Source: Streptomyces cinnamoneus (GTDB lineage: Bacteria > Actinomycetota > Actinomycetes > Streptomycetales > Streptomycetaceae). Taken from it: a stretch of DNA of 64,000 bases. Of this stretch, positions 51,632 to 60,140 are shown one piece after another. A program made the translations under genes and the position numbers. Each line of letters starts with the position of its first letter. Position 1 is the first letter of the stretch. The stretch covers positions 992,001-1,056,000 of the forward strand of contig NZ_PKFQ01000001.1 of NCBI RefSeq assembly GCF_002939475.1, written 5' to 3'. Under the pieces are notes generated by a model. That model had not been told where the DNA came from. It did no database searches and saw nothing but the letters and a program-made list of their open reading frames with translations.

Positions 51632-53076
51632 CCCCACCAGACAAGCTGGACAGCGCCGATCCCCTGCTCGCCTCCCCCTCGAAGTGCCCCGTCCACGCGT
51701 ACGGGCCGGGGGGCGTCGCCCGGCTGTACGGGCCGACGGCCGAGGACGACCCGATGGGCCTGTACGAGCAGCTCCGCGACCGGCACGGCGCCGTGGCCCC
51801 CGTACTGCTCCACGGCGACCTGCCGGCCTGGCTGGTGCTCGGCTACCGGGAGAACCTCGACGTCACCCGCACGCCGTCGCGGTTCTCCCGGGACTCGCGG
51901 AACTGGCGGGACCTGCGCGAGGGCAAGGTTCCGCCGGATCACCCCCTGACCCCGATCACCATGTGGCAGCCCATCTGCGCCTTCGCCGACGGCAGCGTCC
52001 ACGAACGCTGGCGCGGGGCCATCAACGACTCCCTCGGCCGCTTCGACCGCCGCGGCGTCCGGCGCCACATCACGCGCTTCGCCGACCAGCTGGTCGACGG
52101 ATTCTGCGCCCAGGGGACCGCCGAGCTGGTCAACGACTTCGCCGAACACCTGCCCATGCTGGTGATGACGCAGCTCCTCGGCATGCCCGAGGACTACGGC
52201 CCACGGCTGGTCAAGGCCGCCCGCGACATGATCAGGGGCACCGAGACCGCCGTCGCCAGCAACGAGTACGTCCAGGAGACCCTGCGCAAGCTGGTGGTGC
52301 GCAAGCGGTCCGACCCCGGCCCCGACTTCACCAGCTGGCTCCTGGAACACCCGTCGCAGCTGAGCGACGACGAAGTGCAGCAGCACCTGCGCCTGGTCCT
52401 CATCGCCGCGTTCGAGACCACGGCCAACCTGATCGCCAACACCGTCCGGATGCTGCTGACCGACCCCCGCTGCCGCGCCAACCTCGCGGGCGGCCACATG
52501 ACCCTGCCCGACGCGGTCGAGCAGGTCCTCTGGGACGAACCCCCCTTCACCGCGATCCTCGGCCGCTGGGCGACCCAGGACACCGAACTGGCCGGTCAGC
52601 AGATCAAGGCCGGGGACGTGCTCGTGCTGGGCCTCGCCGCCGCCAACGTGGACACGGCGATCCGGCCCGACCCCACCGCCCCGGTCCACGGCAACCGTTC
52701 ACACCTGGCCTTCAGCGGCGGTGCCCACGAATGCCCGGGGCAGGACATCGGCCGCGCCATCGCGGACACCGGCATCGAGGCGCTGCTGAACCGGCTTCCC
52801 GACGTACGACTGGCTGTCGCCGAGGACGAGCTGACCTGGATCTCGTCCCTGATGTCACGCCATCTGGTCGCGCTGCCGGTGCAGTTCACACCGCAGGAGC
52901 CGAACCCCGTGGTCCAGCCCGAGACGTCCCCTCAGGCAGGACCGGCGCACGGCTCCCCAGAACCTCACCTCCCCGCAGCGGACCACCCCGCCGCCAACGA
53001 CTCGTCACCGCACCTGGGTTCCGGGACCCGGACGTCGTGGTGGAGGTCGCTCACGCGGTGGTTGCGGAGGCGGTGA
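51628..53076 (+). CDS. cvnE: Conservon CvnE: CYP157-type cytochrome P450
   Basis: A 482-residue P450. Heme-binding loop FSGGAHECPG with proximal C369 and an I-helix AAFETTANL are present. The K-helix reads E298-Q-V-L-W302 where almost all P450s have ExxR; this loss is the known peculiarity of the CYP157 family found in conservons. After the usual P450 end (LPVQF) there is an extension of about 70 Pro-rich residues ending SWWRSLTRWLRRR, which looks like a basic amphipathic membrane-binding helix. The last 112 bp overlap the convergent terpene synthase gene. Substrate unknown; terpene oxidation is suggested by the neighbour. Confidence 0.9.
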   Translation: MTPPDKLDSADPLLASPSKCPVHAYGPGGVARLYGPTAEDDPMGLYEQLRDRHGAVAPVLLHGDLPAWLVLGYRENLDVTRTPSRFSRDSRNWRDLREGKVPPDHPLTPITMWQPICAFADGSVHERWRGAINDSLGRFDRRGVRRHITRFADQLVDGFCAQGTAELVNDFAEHLPMLVMTQLLGMPEDYGPRLVKAARDMIRGTETAVASNEYVQETLRKLVVRKRSDPGPDFTSWLLEHPSQLSDDEVQQHLRLVLIAAFETTANLIANTVRMLLTDPRCRANLAGGHMTLPDAVEQVLWDEPPFTAILGRWATQDTELAGQQIKAGDVLVLGLAAANVDTAIRPDPTAPVHGNRSHLAFSGGAHECPGQDIGRAIADTGIEALLNRLPDVRLAVAEDELTWISSLMSRHLVALPVQFTPQEPNPVVQPETSPQAGPAHGSPEPHLPAADHPAANDSSPHLGSGTRTSWWRSLTRWLRRR

Positions 53077-54176
53077 GAGGAGGCGTCGAGCTGATCCCAC
53101 CACCAGGCCGCGGACGCGATGGGCAGAGGGCCGGTGCCGGGGTCGCTGGGCGTGTCCCGCCACGTGATGCCGTACGTCGCCCCCGGCACCGGCAGGTCGT
53201 GGCGGTTCCGGGGGCTGGCGTAGCGCGGCGCCTCGTTCATCCACCGGATGCAGCCGGCGATGTAGTGCCCCAGTGCTTGGAGGTAGCGGCGGAGTTCCGC
53301 ACCGGCATCCCGGGCGATCTGGTCACGGAGTTCCAGGAAGAGCGTCATGACGCGGTCCCTGATGGCGACCGCGTCGCCCAGTGCCTGAGCGGGGGAACTG
53401 CCGTCGTGGTGAATCAGGACGTTGACGATGTTCTGGTCGGTGGTCTCCTGACTGTCCTCCTTGGCGTAGGAGAACAGGTCGTTGTCACAGCTGACGATGA
53501 ATCCCGCCGCCTCGGTGAGCGCCTGGACGGGAGCGGAGTACAGCTCACCGTCCGGAACCTCGATACCGCCGGCGATCTCGCTCCACGAGAGGGAGAAGCG
53601 GGTTCCGTTGACGGACGGCCGCAGGGCCACGTAGTCGGACAGCGTGGGCATGACGCGCCGCTCGATGTTGCTGACCTGCCACGCCGCGCCGAACAGCCAG
53701 TCCCGCATGCCCTCGGTCACGCGGCGGAGCTGGGTCGGGGTCGTCATCGCGCGGGTACGGGCCGCCAGGTCCTCCAGGGTGGCGTCGAAGGGCGTGGACC
53801 CGAGCATGGCCGACCCCGGAGCCTCCAGGCAGCGGGAGATCCGGGCGTTGAGGTCCACGATCCCGGCGGTGCGGATGTCCGCCGAGCCGGTGTCGTGGCA
53901 GATGTCGTCGAGGGCGAAGGCCCAGTGGTTCCACTGGATGAACAGCAGCAGCGGCTCGTCCCGTCCGTAGGGGATCATGCGGCAGCTGAAGTCCGTGCTG
54001 TGGGTGGCGATGCTCCAGGCCCGGTCCTTCTCGTCGCGGAAGAGGCCGGTCGAGTCCAGCCAGGAGACCGCCCGGCGTTCCAGCTCGGCCGCCCGCGGAT
54101 GGATCGCCGGTTCGATGGGGCAGTAGAAGGGCGGCAGTCGCCAGCCGATGGCCGGTTCGCGGAGGGCCCGCGCCAT
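52965..54176 (-). CDS. Class I terpene synthase
   Basis: A 403-residue bacterial terpene cyclase. The metal-binding motifs are intact: D90-D91-I-C-H-D95 (DDxxxD) and N232-D-L-F-S236-Y-A-K-E240 (NSE triad), with a C-terminal RY pair (APRYASP). About 80 residues follow the RY pair, encoded largely in the overlap with cvnE. The ATG is one base after the methyltransferase stop (TGAGATG), so the two are translationally coupled. A cyclase fed by a C-methyltransferase suggests a methylated (C11 or C16) terpene such as the 2-methylisoborneol type, but the typical Pro-rich N-terminus of 2-MIB synthase is absent, so the product is open. Confidence 0.88.
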   Translation of the reverse strand: MARALREPAIGWRLPPFYCPIEPAIHPRAAELERRAVSWLDSTGLFRDEKDRAWSIATHSTDFSCRMIPYGRDEPLLLFIQWNHWAFALDDICHDTGSADIRTAGIVDLNARISRCLEAPGSAMLGSTPFDATLEDLAARTRAMTTPTQLRRVTEGMRDWLFGAAWQVSNIERRVMPTLSDYVALRPSVNGTRFSLSWSEIAGGIEVPDGELYSAPVQALTEAAGFIVSCDNDLFSYAKEDSQETTDQNIVNVLIHHDGSSPAQALGDAVAIRDRVMTLFLELRDQIARDAGAELRRYLQALGHYIAGCIRWMNEAPRYASPRNRHDLPVPGATYGITWRDTPSDPGTGPLPIASAAWWWDQLDASSHRLRNHRVSDLHHDVRVPEPRCGDESLAAGWSAAGR

Positions 54177-54177
54177 C

Positions 54178-55089
54178 TCAGTTCCCCCCCTTGAGCCGGA
54201 ACAGCAGCATCCGGGTCTCCACCGCGTGATCGCGCCACACCCGGAAGAGCTTGCTGTGCGTGAGTGCCGACTCCAGCAGTCGTTCGGCGGAGATCGGGGA
54301 GGCGGCGCCTGCGCGTTCCACGCGGTCCAGCTCGGCCGTCGTCCAGGCCATGGACTGCACCCAGAACTCCGCCACGCGATCGGTGACGTCCTCGTCCTGT
54401 TCCAGCGTGAAGCCGAACCGGTGCGCCGCCGTGATGTACTCGGCCAGCGTGCCCAGCCGGGTCTTGTAGTAGCCGTCGATGAACGAGGTCCATTCGGGAC
54501 GGCAGAGGAAGTGCTCCTGGAGGCCGAACCAGCCGCCTGGCTTGAGGGCGTTCGCCACCACGTTGAAGAGCCGCTCGCGGTCCATGTAGCCGGAACTCTC
54601 GATCGCCACCGCCGCGTCGTAGGCCTGCTGCTCGCGCAGGTCGTGGATGTCGCCGAGGACCGGGGTGACCAGGTCCTCGACGCCCGCCTGCCGGACCAGG
54701 TCGGCGACGACGGGGACGTGCTTGGCGGTCACCGTCATCGCGGTGACCGAGCAACCGTACTCCTGCGCCCAGTAGATGGATCCGCCGCCGAGGCCGCATC
54801 CGATGTCGAAGAGCTGGGCCGGCGGGTCCTCGGGGACGCCCCAGGAGCGGGCCGCGTGGTCGAGGGCGGCTTCCTGGGACTCCCGGAGGCGACGCCTGAG
54901 CGTCTGCTGGGAGACCGTGGTGTTGGGAGTGGAGCCGGGGTCGAACAGGCCGACGTGGAAGTGCACCCGGGGGCCGGGCCCGTACTTGTGCAGGATGTCG
55001 GCGGTCTTACGCGTGTAGTACGAAGGCACCTGGGTCTCATCGCGGGTCGCAGCAGAAGCAGCGGCCACATCAGCAACAAGATTGTCCAT
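54178..55089 (-). CDS. SAM-dependent C-methyltransferase (terpenoid-type)
   Basis: A 303-residue class I methyltransferase. SAM motif I is [11 protein letters not shown] (about residue 93), followed by [10 protein letters not shown], in the place of the catalytic Glu region of prenyl diphosphate/sterol C-methyltransferases, and [13 protein letters not shown]. It resembles the enzymes that methylate GPP, FPP or IPP and sterol side chains. Coupled to the downstream terpene synthase, so it probably methylates the prenyl diphosphate substrate. ATG 55089 follows GGAGGGG; ATG 55107 is an in-frame alternative. Confidence 0.82.
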   Translation of the reverse strand: MDNLVADVAAASAATRDETQVPSYYTRKTADILHKYGPGPRVHFHVGLFDPGSTPNTTVSQQTLRRRLRESQEAALDHAARSWGVPEDPPAQLFDIGCGLGGGSIYWAQEYGCSVTAMTVTAKHVPVVADLVRQAGVEDLVTPVLGDIHDLREQQAYDAAVAIESSGYMDRERLFNVVANALKPGGWFGLQEHFLCRPEWTSFIDGYYKTRLGTLAEYITAAHRFGFTLEQDEDVTDRVAEFWVQSMAWTTAELDRVERAGAASPISAERLLESALTHSKLFRVWRDHAVETRMLLFRLKGGN

Positions 55090-55618
55090 GGTTCCCCTCC
55101 GGGACATCGACTCTCGACGATTGGACAGACAGGAGGATCCGGCATGGCAAGGGTCGACCCCTGGAGCCGAGACCACCATTCGATCACGCTTACGTGTCAC
55201 GTCGTCCCCCAACGACCAACGAGCAGCGTTCCTGTCCAGTTTTGCCCGGTACCTGCCCAGGCGGAATCTGCGATAACCCACGCCGCCTACCGACGCGGGC
55301 CGTCCTGACACTCCAGGATGCGACCACTTCCGTTTACTTTAGATCGAAACAAGTCATTCTTGCTTTACTCAATGACCAGAAAGACTTGAAATTGCGCACT
55401 GTTGTCGGGGTTTTGGCCTCTCCACGAGCCGATATTCGGCCGCGCGGCAGATGGCCGGATGTCGACCCTGCACGCGGTGCAGTCGATCGTTCGGGGCGTC
55501 AGGCATATGTCGTTCACGCCCCCCATCCCGTGTCACTGCGTGTCGCACGGGGGGCGGCCCTGCATCCACCGGCCCTGCTGTCGCACACTGGTGACCTGCC
55601 GGAACAAGGGAGGATGAC
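55090..55618. other. 529-bp divergent intergenic region, methyltransferase/lnt
   Basis: No gene supported. An A+T-rich patch at about 55330-55405 probably holds the methyltransferase promoter; within it TTTACT occurs twice. CCGA-TAT-TCGG near 55432 is a small palindrome. A frame at 55402-55617 would encode a Cys-rich 71-residue peptide but has no support. Confidence 0.5.
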
Positions 55619-57169
55619 ATGGTGGTGACGGCGGAGCGGCGGGAGCGTCTCCTCACCTCCCCCTGGTGGCGCGGGATCGCCGCCGTCGTCGTGGGCGCGC
55701 TGCCCGCCCTGGCCTTCCCCGAGCCCTCCTTGTGGTGGCTGGCGGGCGTGGCGCTGGTTCCCTGGTTGCTCCTGCTGCGTTCGGCCACGACCGCGCGCCG
55801 TGCCGCCCTCGACGGGTGGCTGGGCGGAGCGGGCTTCCTCCTGGCGGTGCACCACTGGCTGCTGCCGAGCCTGCACGTCTTCATCCTCGTACTCGCCGGG
55901 CTGCTGGGGTCGTTGTGGGTGCCGTGGGGGGTGCTGACACGCCGGCTGCTGGGCGGGACGCCGGGGCCCGGGCGTGTGGCGGCCGCACTAGTCGTACTGC
56001 CGGCCGGCTGGCTGCTGGCCGAACTCGTGCGCTCCTGGGAGTACTTGGGCGGACCGTGGGGCCTCCTCGGCGCCAGCCAGTGGCAGGTGCCCGCGGCTCT
56101 GCGGGTGGCGTCGGTGGGGGGAGTCTGGCTGGTCGGCTTCCTCCTGGTCGCTCTCAACACCGCTCTGGCCGCGCTTGTCTCAGCTCCGCGCGCCAGGATG
56201 GCAGCGGTGGCCGGCGTCGCCGCCTGCTCGGCGGTCGTGGCGGGGGTGTGGGCCTGGGCACCGGTGCCCAGGCCCGCCGGGTCGGTGCGGATCGCGGTCG
56301 TCCAGCCGGGCGTGATCGAGGGGCCGGCCCGGCGCTTCGACCGTGAGGAGCAGCTCACCCGGCAGCTGGCGGGCCGGGGGGTGGACCTGGTCGTCTGGGG
56401 AGAGAGCAGCGTTGGGGAAGACCTGGGCGACCGTCCGGACTTGCGGGACCGGCTGGCCGCACTGTCGCGCGCGGTCGGCGCCGATCTGCTGGTCAACGTG
56501 GATGCGCGGCGCTCGGACCGGCCCGGCATCTTCAAGAGCTCGGTGCTCGTCGGTCCGCAGGGGCCGACCGGTGACCGGTACGACAAGATGCGGCTGGTGC
56601 CGTTCGGCGAGTACGTCCCGGCCCGTTCGCTCCTGGGCTGGGCCACGTCCGTCGGCAAGGCGGCGACCGAGGACCGCAGGCGCGGGACCGGCCCCGTGGT
56701 GATGCGGCTGCCGGGAGGCGACGGGCTGCGCGTCGGTCCGCTGGTGTGCTTCGAGTCGGCCTTCCCGGACATAAGCCGTCAACTGGCGCGGGACGGGGCA
56801 CAGGTGCTCGTCGCCCAGTCGGCGACATCGACCTTCCAGCACAGCTGGGCGCCGCAGCAGCACGCGTCGCTCGCCGCGCTGCGGGCCGCCGAGACGTGGC
56901 GGCCCGTGGTCCACGCCACGCTCACCGGCGTCAGCGCGGTCGCCGGTCCGCGCGGCCGCATGGTGGGCGAGTGGCTGGGCACCGACCGCAGCGCGTTCGC
57001 CGTTCACGACGTGCCGCTGGCGCGGGGCACCAGCCCCTACGTCCGTTACGGAGACTGGACCGTGTACGGGTCGGTGGGGATCCTGATCGTGTTCTGCGCC
57101 GCGGAGGGCGTACGGCTCTCCCGGCTGCGCGCCGCACGCCGCCGAGAGGTCAGGAAGCCTGTTCGCTGA
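55619..57169 (+). CDS. lnt: Apolipoprotein N-acyltransferase
   Basis: A 516-residue membrane enzyme that N-acylates lipoproteins. About six N-terminal membrane segments precede a nitrilase-like domain with the catalytic triad: Glu in WGESSVGED, Lys in YDKMRLVPFGEY and Cys in LVCFESAFPD. A last membrane segment is near the C-terminus (VYGSVGILIVFCAAEGV). AAGGGAGG precedes ATG 55619. Its last 20 bp overlap the convergent oxidoreductase gene. Confidence 0.92.
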   Translation: MVVTAERRERLLTSPWWRGIAAVVVGALPALAFPEPSLWWLAGVALVPWLLLLRSATTARRAALDGWLGGAGFLLAVHHWLLPSLHVFILVLAGLLGSLWVPWGVLTRRLLGGTPGPGRVAAALVVLPAGWLLAELVRSWEYLGGPWGLLGASQWQVPAALRVASVGGVWLVGFLLVALNTALAALVSAPRARMAAVAGVAACSAVVAGVWAWAPVPRPAGSVRIAVVQPGVIEGPARRFDREEQLTRQLAGRGVDLVVWGESSVGEDLGDRPDLRDRLAALSRAVGADLLVNVDARRSDRPGIFKSSVLVGPQGPTGDRYDKMRLVPFGEYVPARSLLGWATSVGKAATEDRRRGTGPVVMRLPGGDGLRVGPLVCFESAFPDISRQLARDGAQVLVAQSATSTFQHSWAPQQHASLAALRAAETWRPVVHATLTGVSAVAGPRGRMVGEWLGTDRSAFAVHDVPLARGTSPYVRYGDWTVYGSVGILIVFCAAEGVRLSRLRAARRREVRKPVR

Positions 57170-58055
57170 TGCGGCCGACCACGCGCTCGCACAGCTCGTG
57201 CGTCCTCAGCGCGTCCTCGGCGTCCAGCGTCCTGCCCGCCCGCACCGCGTCGAGGAACGTCTGCGTGATCTGCTCGATGCCGCGCTGGCGGGCCACCGGC
57301 ACCCAGTCGCCCCGGCGGCGGACGGTCGGCTGGCCCTTGTGGTCGACGACCTCGGCGAGGTTGAGGACCTGGCGCTTGGTGTCCCGGCCCGAGACGTCCA
57401 GGATCTCCTCGGTGGAGCCGCTCATGCGGTTCATCGTGCCTATGGCCGTGAAGCCGTCGCCGGAGAGGTGGAGCACCACGTGGTGGGCGAGTCCGTCGCG
57501 GACCCTCGCCCGGACGTCCACGTGGTCGACCGGGCCGGGGGCGAGGAAGCGCAGGGTGTCGACGACGTGGATGAAGTCGTCGAAGACGAGCGAGCGCGGG
57601 TCCTCGGGGAGGCCCACGCGGTTCTTCTGCATGAGGATCAGGTCGCGCGGGTGGTCGAGGCACTGGGCGTACCCCGGCGCGTACCGGCGGTTGAAGCCGA
57701 CCATGAGGGAGACCCGCCGGTCCTGGGCCAGGCGGACGAGCCGCTCGCTCTCGCCGAGGTCGTAGGCGAGCGGCTTGTCGACGTACGTCGGGATACCCGC
57801 TTCGATCAGGCGCGTGACGATCTCCGGGTGGGTGACCGTGGGCGCGTGGACGAAGGCTGCGTCGATGCCGGCCGCCAGCAGGGAGTCGAGGTCGGTGTGG
57901 CGGTGGGCGTCCGGTACGCGGTGGGTGTCGGCGACGCGGTGCAGGGTGGCCGGGGTGCGGGTCTGCAGGTGCGGCTCCACGCCGGGCTGGGCGGCGAGTA
58001 CGGGCAAGTACGCCTTCTGGGCGATGTCGCCGAGTCCGATGCAGCCGACCTTCAC
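57150..58055 (-). CDS. Gfo/Idh/MocA family oxidoreductase
   Basis: A 301-residue NAD(P)-dependent dehydrogenase. Rossmann motif VGCIGLGDIAQKAYLP at the N-terminus; AGIPTYVDKPLAYD carries the usual EKP-like lysine (here DKP) and DDFIHVVDTLRFL the C-terminal catalytic histidine region. Acts on sugars or cyclitols in most relatives. GTG 58055 follows GGGAGG; an upstream in-frame start at 58091 is less likely. Overlaps lnt by 20 bp at its 3' end. Confidence 0.88.
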   Translation of the reverse strand: MKVGCIGLGDIAQKAYLPVLAAQPGVEPHLQTRTPATLHRVADTHRVPDAHRHTDLDSLLAAGIDAAFVHAPTVTHPEIVTRLIEAGIPTYVDKPLAYDLGESERLVRLAQDRRVSLMVGFNRRYAPGYAQCLDHPRDLILMQKNRVGLPEDPRSLVFDDFIHVVDTLRFLAPGPVDHVDVRARVRDGLAHHVVLHLSGDGFTAIGTMNRMSGSTEEILDVSGRDTKRQVLNLAEVVDHKGQPTVRRRGDWVPVARQRGIEQITQTFLDAVRAGRTLDAEDALRTHELCERVVGRISEQAS

Positions 58056-58100
58056 TGGGCCTCCCTGGTCCGTGGGGGTGCGTCCACTCACCCGTTCCGG

Positions 58101-59282
58101 CTATGCAGCATACGTGCGTACGGGCGGCCGCCAGTCGGCGATGCCGTCGAAGCCGCGCAGCAGGAGACCGGGGGCGAGACGGCTGACGGTGGCGATCGCG
58201 GTGTCGCGCAGGGCCACGGCCGGGGCGCCCGACAACAGGGCCATGCGGGCCGTCCGGGCCGAGCGGCGCACGACCTCCGCGGTCCGGGGCAGACGGTCGT
58301 GGGTGTAGGCGGCGAGTGCGGCCGGGACGCCGCCGGGGACCGGGGCGGCGTGGTGGGCTAGGACGACCGCGTCCTCGACGGCCTGGTTTCCGCCCTGGCC
58401 GAGGTTGGGCGGCATGGCGTGGGCGGCGTCGCCGAGGAGGGCGGTGCGCCCGCGGTGGAAGGCCGGCAGCGGCTCGGCCATGAAGTGGACGTCGTTGCGG
58501 AGGATGCCCGCGGGGTCGGCCGCCGCGAGGACGTCGGGGACCGGGTGGTGCCAGGTGCCGAACCGGCGGAGCAGTTCGGCCCTCTCGTCGTCGTGCGCGC
58601 GGCTGCCGGCGGGGGCCGCGGCCGAGGCGTAGGCGTAGACCCGGCCGTCCTTCAGGGGGTGGGTGCCCCAGAGTCCCGCCGTGCCCCAGGTCTCGTGCGG
58701 CGCGAAGGGCCGTTCGGGGGCGGGGGTGACGACGCGCCAGGTGGTGAAGCCGGTGTGGACGGGACCGGGGTGGGCGGGGAAGAGCATGCGGCGGGCCGGG
58801 GAGTTGATGCCGTCGGCGCCGACGACGAGGTCGGCTTCGAGGTCGCCGTCGGGGGTGGTGACCCTGGCCGGGCGGTCGGGTCCGCCGGGGTCGGCCAGGG
58901 TGGCGGGCCGGCCCGTGCGGACGGTTCCGTCCGGCAGGGCGCCGGCGAGCAGGCCGGCGAGGGTGGCGCGGTGCAGCAGGACCAGCGGGCCGCCGAAGCG
59001 CCGGGCCGCGGCGGCGCTGTCCGTCCGGGAGAGCCAGCGGCCGCTGGGCGAGCGCAGTCCGCCGTCTCCCTGCCAGGCGGCCAGGGCGCGGACCTCGTCG
59101 CCGAGACCTATGACGTCGAGGGCGCGCTGGGAGTTGGGGGCGAGGGAGATGCCCGCTCCGACGGGTTCCAGGGAGGCGGCGCGCTCCAGCACGACGGTCC
59201 GCCAGCCCCTGCGGTGCAGGGCCACCGCCGCGGTGAGCCCACCGATTCCGGCACCGACGACCACGGCACGGGGTTGCTCCAT
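58101..59282 (-). CDS. FAD-dependent monooxygenase
   Basis: A 393-residue class A flavoprotein hydroxylase. FAD motif VVGAGIGGLTAAVALHRRG, the DG motif VGADGINSPAR and GDAAHAMPPNLGQGGNQAVED are all in place. Relatives hydroxylate aromatics or antibiotics. ATG 59282 follows GAGGAGGAG. Divergent from a TetR regulator with a large palindromic operator between, so it is the probable target. Confidence 0.9.
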   Translation of the reverse strand: MEQPRAVVVGAGIGGLTAAVALHRRGWRTVVLERAASLEPVGAGISLAPNSQRALDVIGLGDEVRALAAWQGDGGLRSPSGRWLSRTDSAAAARRFGGPLVLLHRATLAGLLAGALPDGTVRTGRPATLADPGGPDRPARVTTPDGDLEADLVVGADGINSPARRMLFPAHPGPVHTGFTTWRVVTPAPERPFAPHETWGTAGLWGTHPLKDGRVYAYASAAAPAGSRAHDDERAELLRRFGTWHHPVPDVLAAADPAGILRNDVHFMAEPLPAFHRGRTALLGDAAHAMPPNLGQGGNQAVEDAVVLAHHAAPVPGGVPAALAAYTHDRLPRTAEVVRRSARTARMALLSGAPAVALRDTAIATVSRLAPGLLLRGFDGIADWRPPVRTYAA

Positions 59283-59313
59283 GACTCCTCCTCGTCACGC
59301 CACACCTCGACGT

Positions 59314-59355
59314 CACTACATCTGTAGTAATCGCCAAGCTACTACGGATGTAGTG
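59314..59355. promoter_or_regulatory. TetR-type operator
   Basis: Two 16-bp arms, CACTACATCTGTAGTA (59314-59329) and TACTACGGATGTAGTG (59340-59355), are complementary except at one position, around 10 bp. Each arm is itself nearly palindromic (CTACA-TC-TGTAG; CTAC-GGAT-GTAG), so it may be two dimer sites. It lies between the FAD monooxygenase and TetR genes. Confidence 0.75.
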
Positions 59356-59362
59356 AACGCGC

Positions 59363-59368
59363 TAGGTT
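59363..59368 (+). promoter_or_regulatory. -10 box of leaderless TetR gene
   Basis: TAGGTT ends 6 nt before ATG 59375 with no Shine-Dalgarno. The right operator arm overlaps the expected -35 position, so binding should repress its own gene. Confidence 0.5.
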
Positions 59369-59374
59369 GGGGCC

Positions 59375-60010
59375 ATGACCGCTGAGCATCCCGGCAGCAC
59401 CGCCAACGCCTCGGGCCCCTCCGGCGCCTCGCGCGCCTCCCGCCTCGAACTGATCGCCGACTCCGCCATCGCGCTGCTCGCCGAGCGCGGCATGCGGGGT
59501 CTCACCCACCGCGCCGTGGACGAGGCCGCGGGCCTGCCGCCCGGATCGACCTCGAACCACGCCCGGACGCGCGCGGCGCTGCTGGAACTGGCGGTGCGGC
59601 GGCACGCGGCGCGCGAGGCACGGGTGCTGACGCCGGACGAGATGCCCGACCCGGCGGGCGGGTTCGACGCGCTGGCCGAGGCGCTGGCGATCGTCCTGCA
59701 CCGCTCCCTCACCGGGCACCGCGAACTGCTGCTCGCCCGCTACGAGTTGGCACTGGAGGCGACCCGGCGGCCGGAGCTGAGGAAGATCTACGACGAGGAG
59801 GGCAGGGCCTTCCGTGAACCCCTGGTCGCCCTCATGACCGCCGGGGGCTCGACCGATCCGCAGCGGCACGCGCTGTCCCTGGTCGCGTGGTGCGAGGGGC
59901 TGATGTTCTCGTGCGCCGCCGGGTCGTACCACGCCGAGACGCCGAGCCGTGCGCAGTTGCGTACGGGCTTCACCGAACTGCTGCGCGGCATGCTGGGCCC
60001 AGGCGCCTGA
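59375..60010 (+). CDS. TetR family transcriptional regulator
   Basis: A 211-residue TetR. The HTH lies in residues about 25-65 (ADSAIALLAERGMRGLTHRAV, then DEAAGLPPGSTSNHARTRAALLE split around the turn). The ligand domain has a conserved actinobacterial form. Likely represses itself and the divergent FAD monooxygenase through the 59314-59355 site. Confidence 0.9.
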   Translation: MTAEHPGSTANASGPSGASRASRLELIADSAIALLAERGMRGLTHRAVDEAAGLPPGSTSNHARTRAALLELAVRRHAAREARVLTPDEMPDPAGGFDALAEALAIVLHRSLTGHRELLLARYELALEATRRPELRKIYDEEGRAFREPLVALMTAGGSTDPQRHALSLVAWCEGLMFSCAAGSYHAETPSRAQLRTGFTELLRGMLGPGA

Positions 60011-60140
60011 GGGGACGGGGGCGCGGCGGCCCTTCCGGGGAGCGACTGCGGCGTGGGGCGGCGCGCGGGAGGGCGGCGCGAACCCACATCACTCGCGCGG
60101 GGAATTCTCAAGCGGCCCGTGGGTGAGCAGGGTTGGGCGA

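Noticed and set aside
55402..55617. 71-residue Cys-rich frame before lnt, considered as a peptide precursor
   Set aside because: No ribosome site, no leader or modification genes nearby, not conserved-looking.
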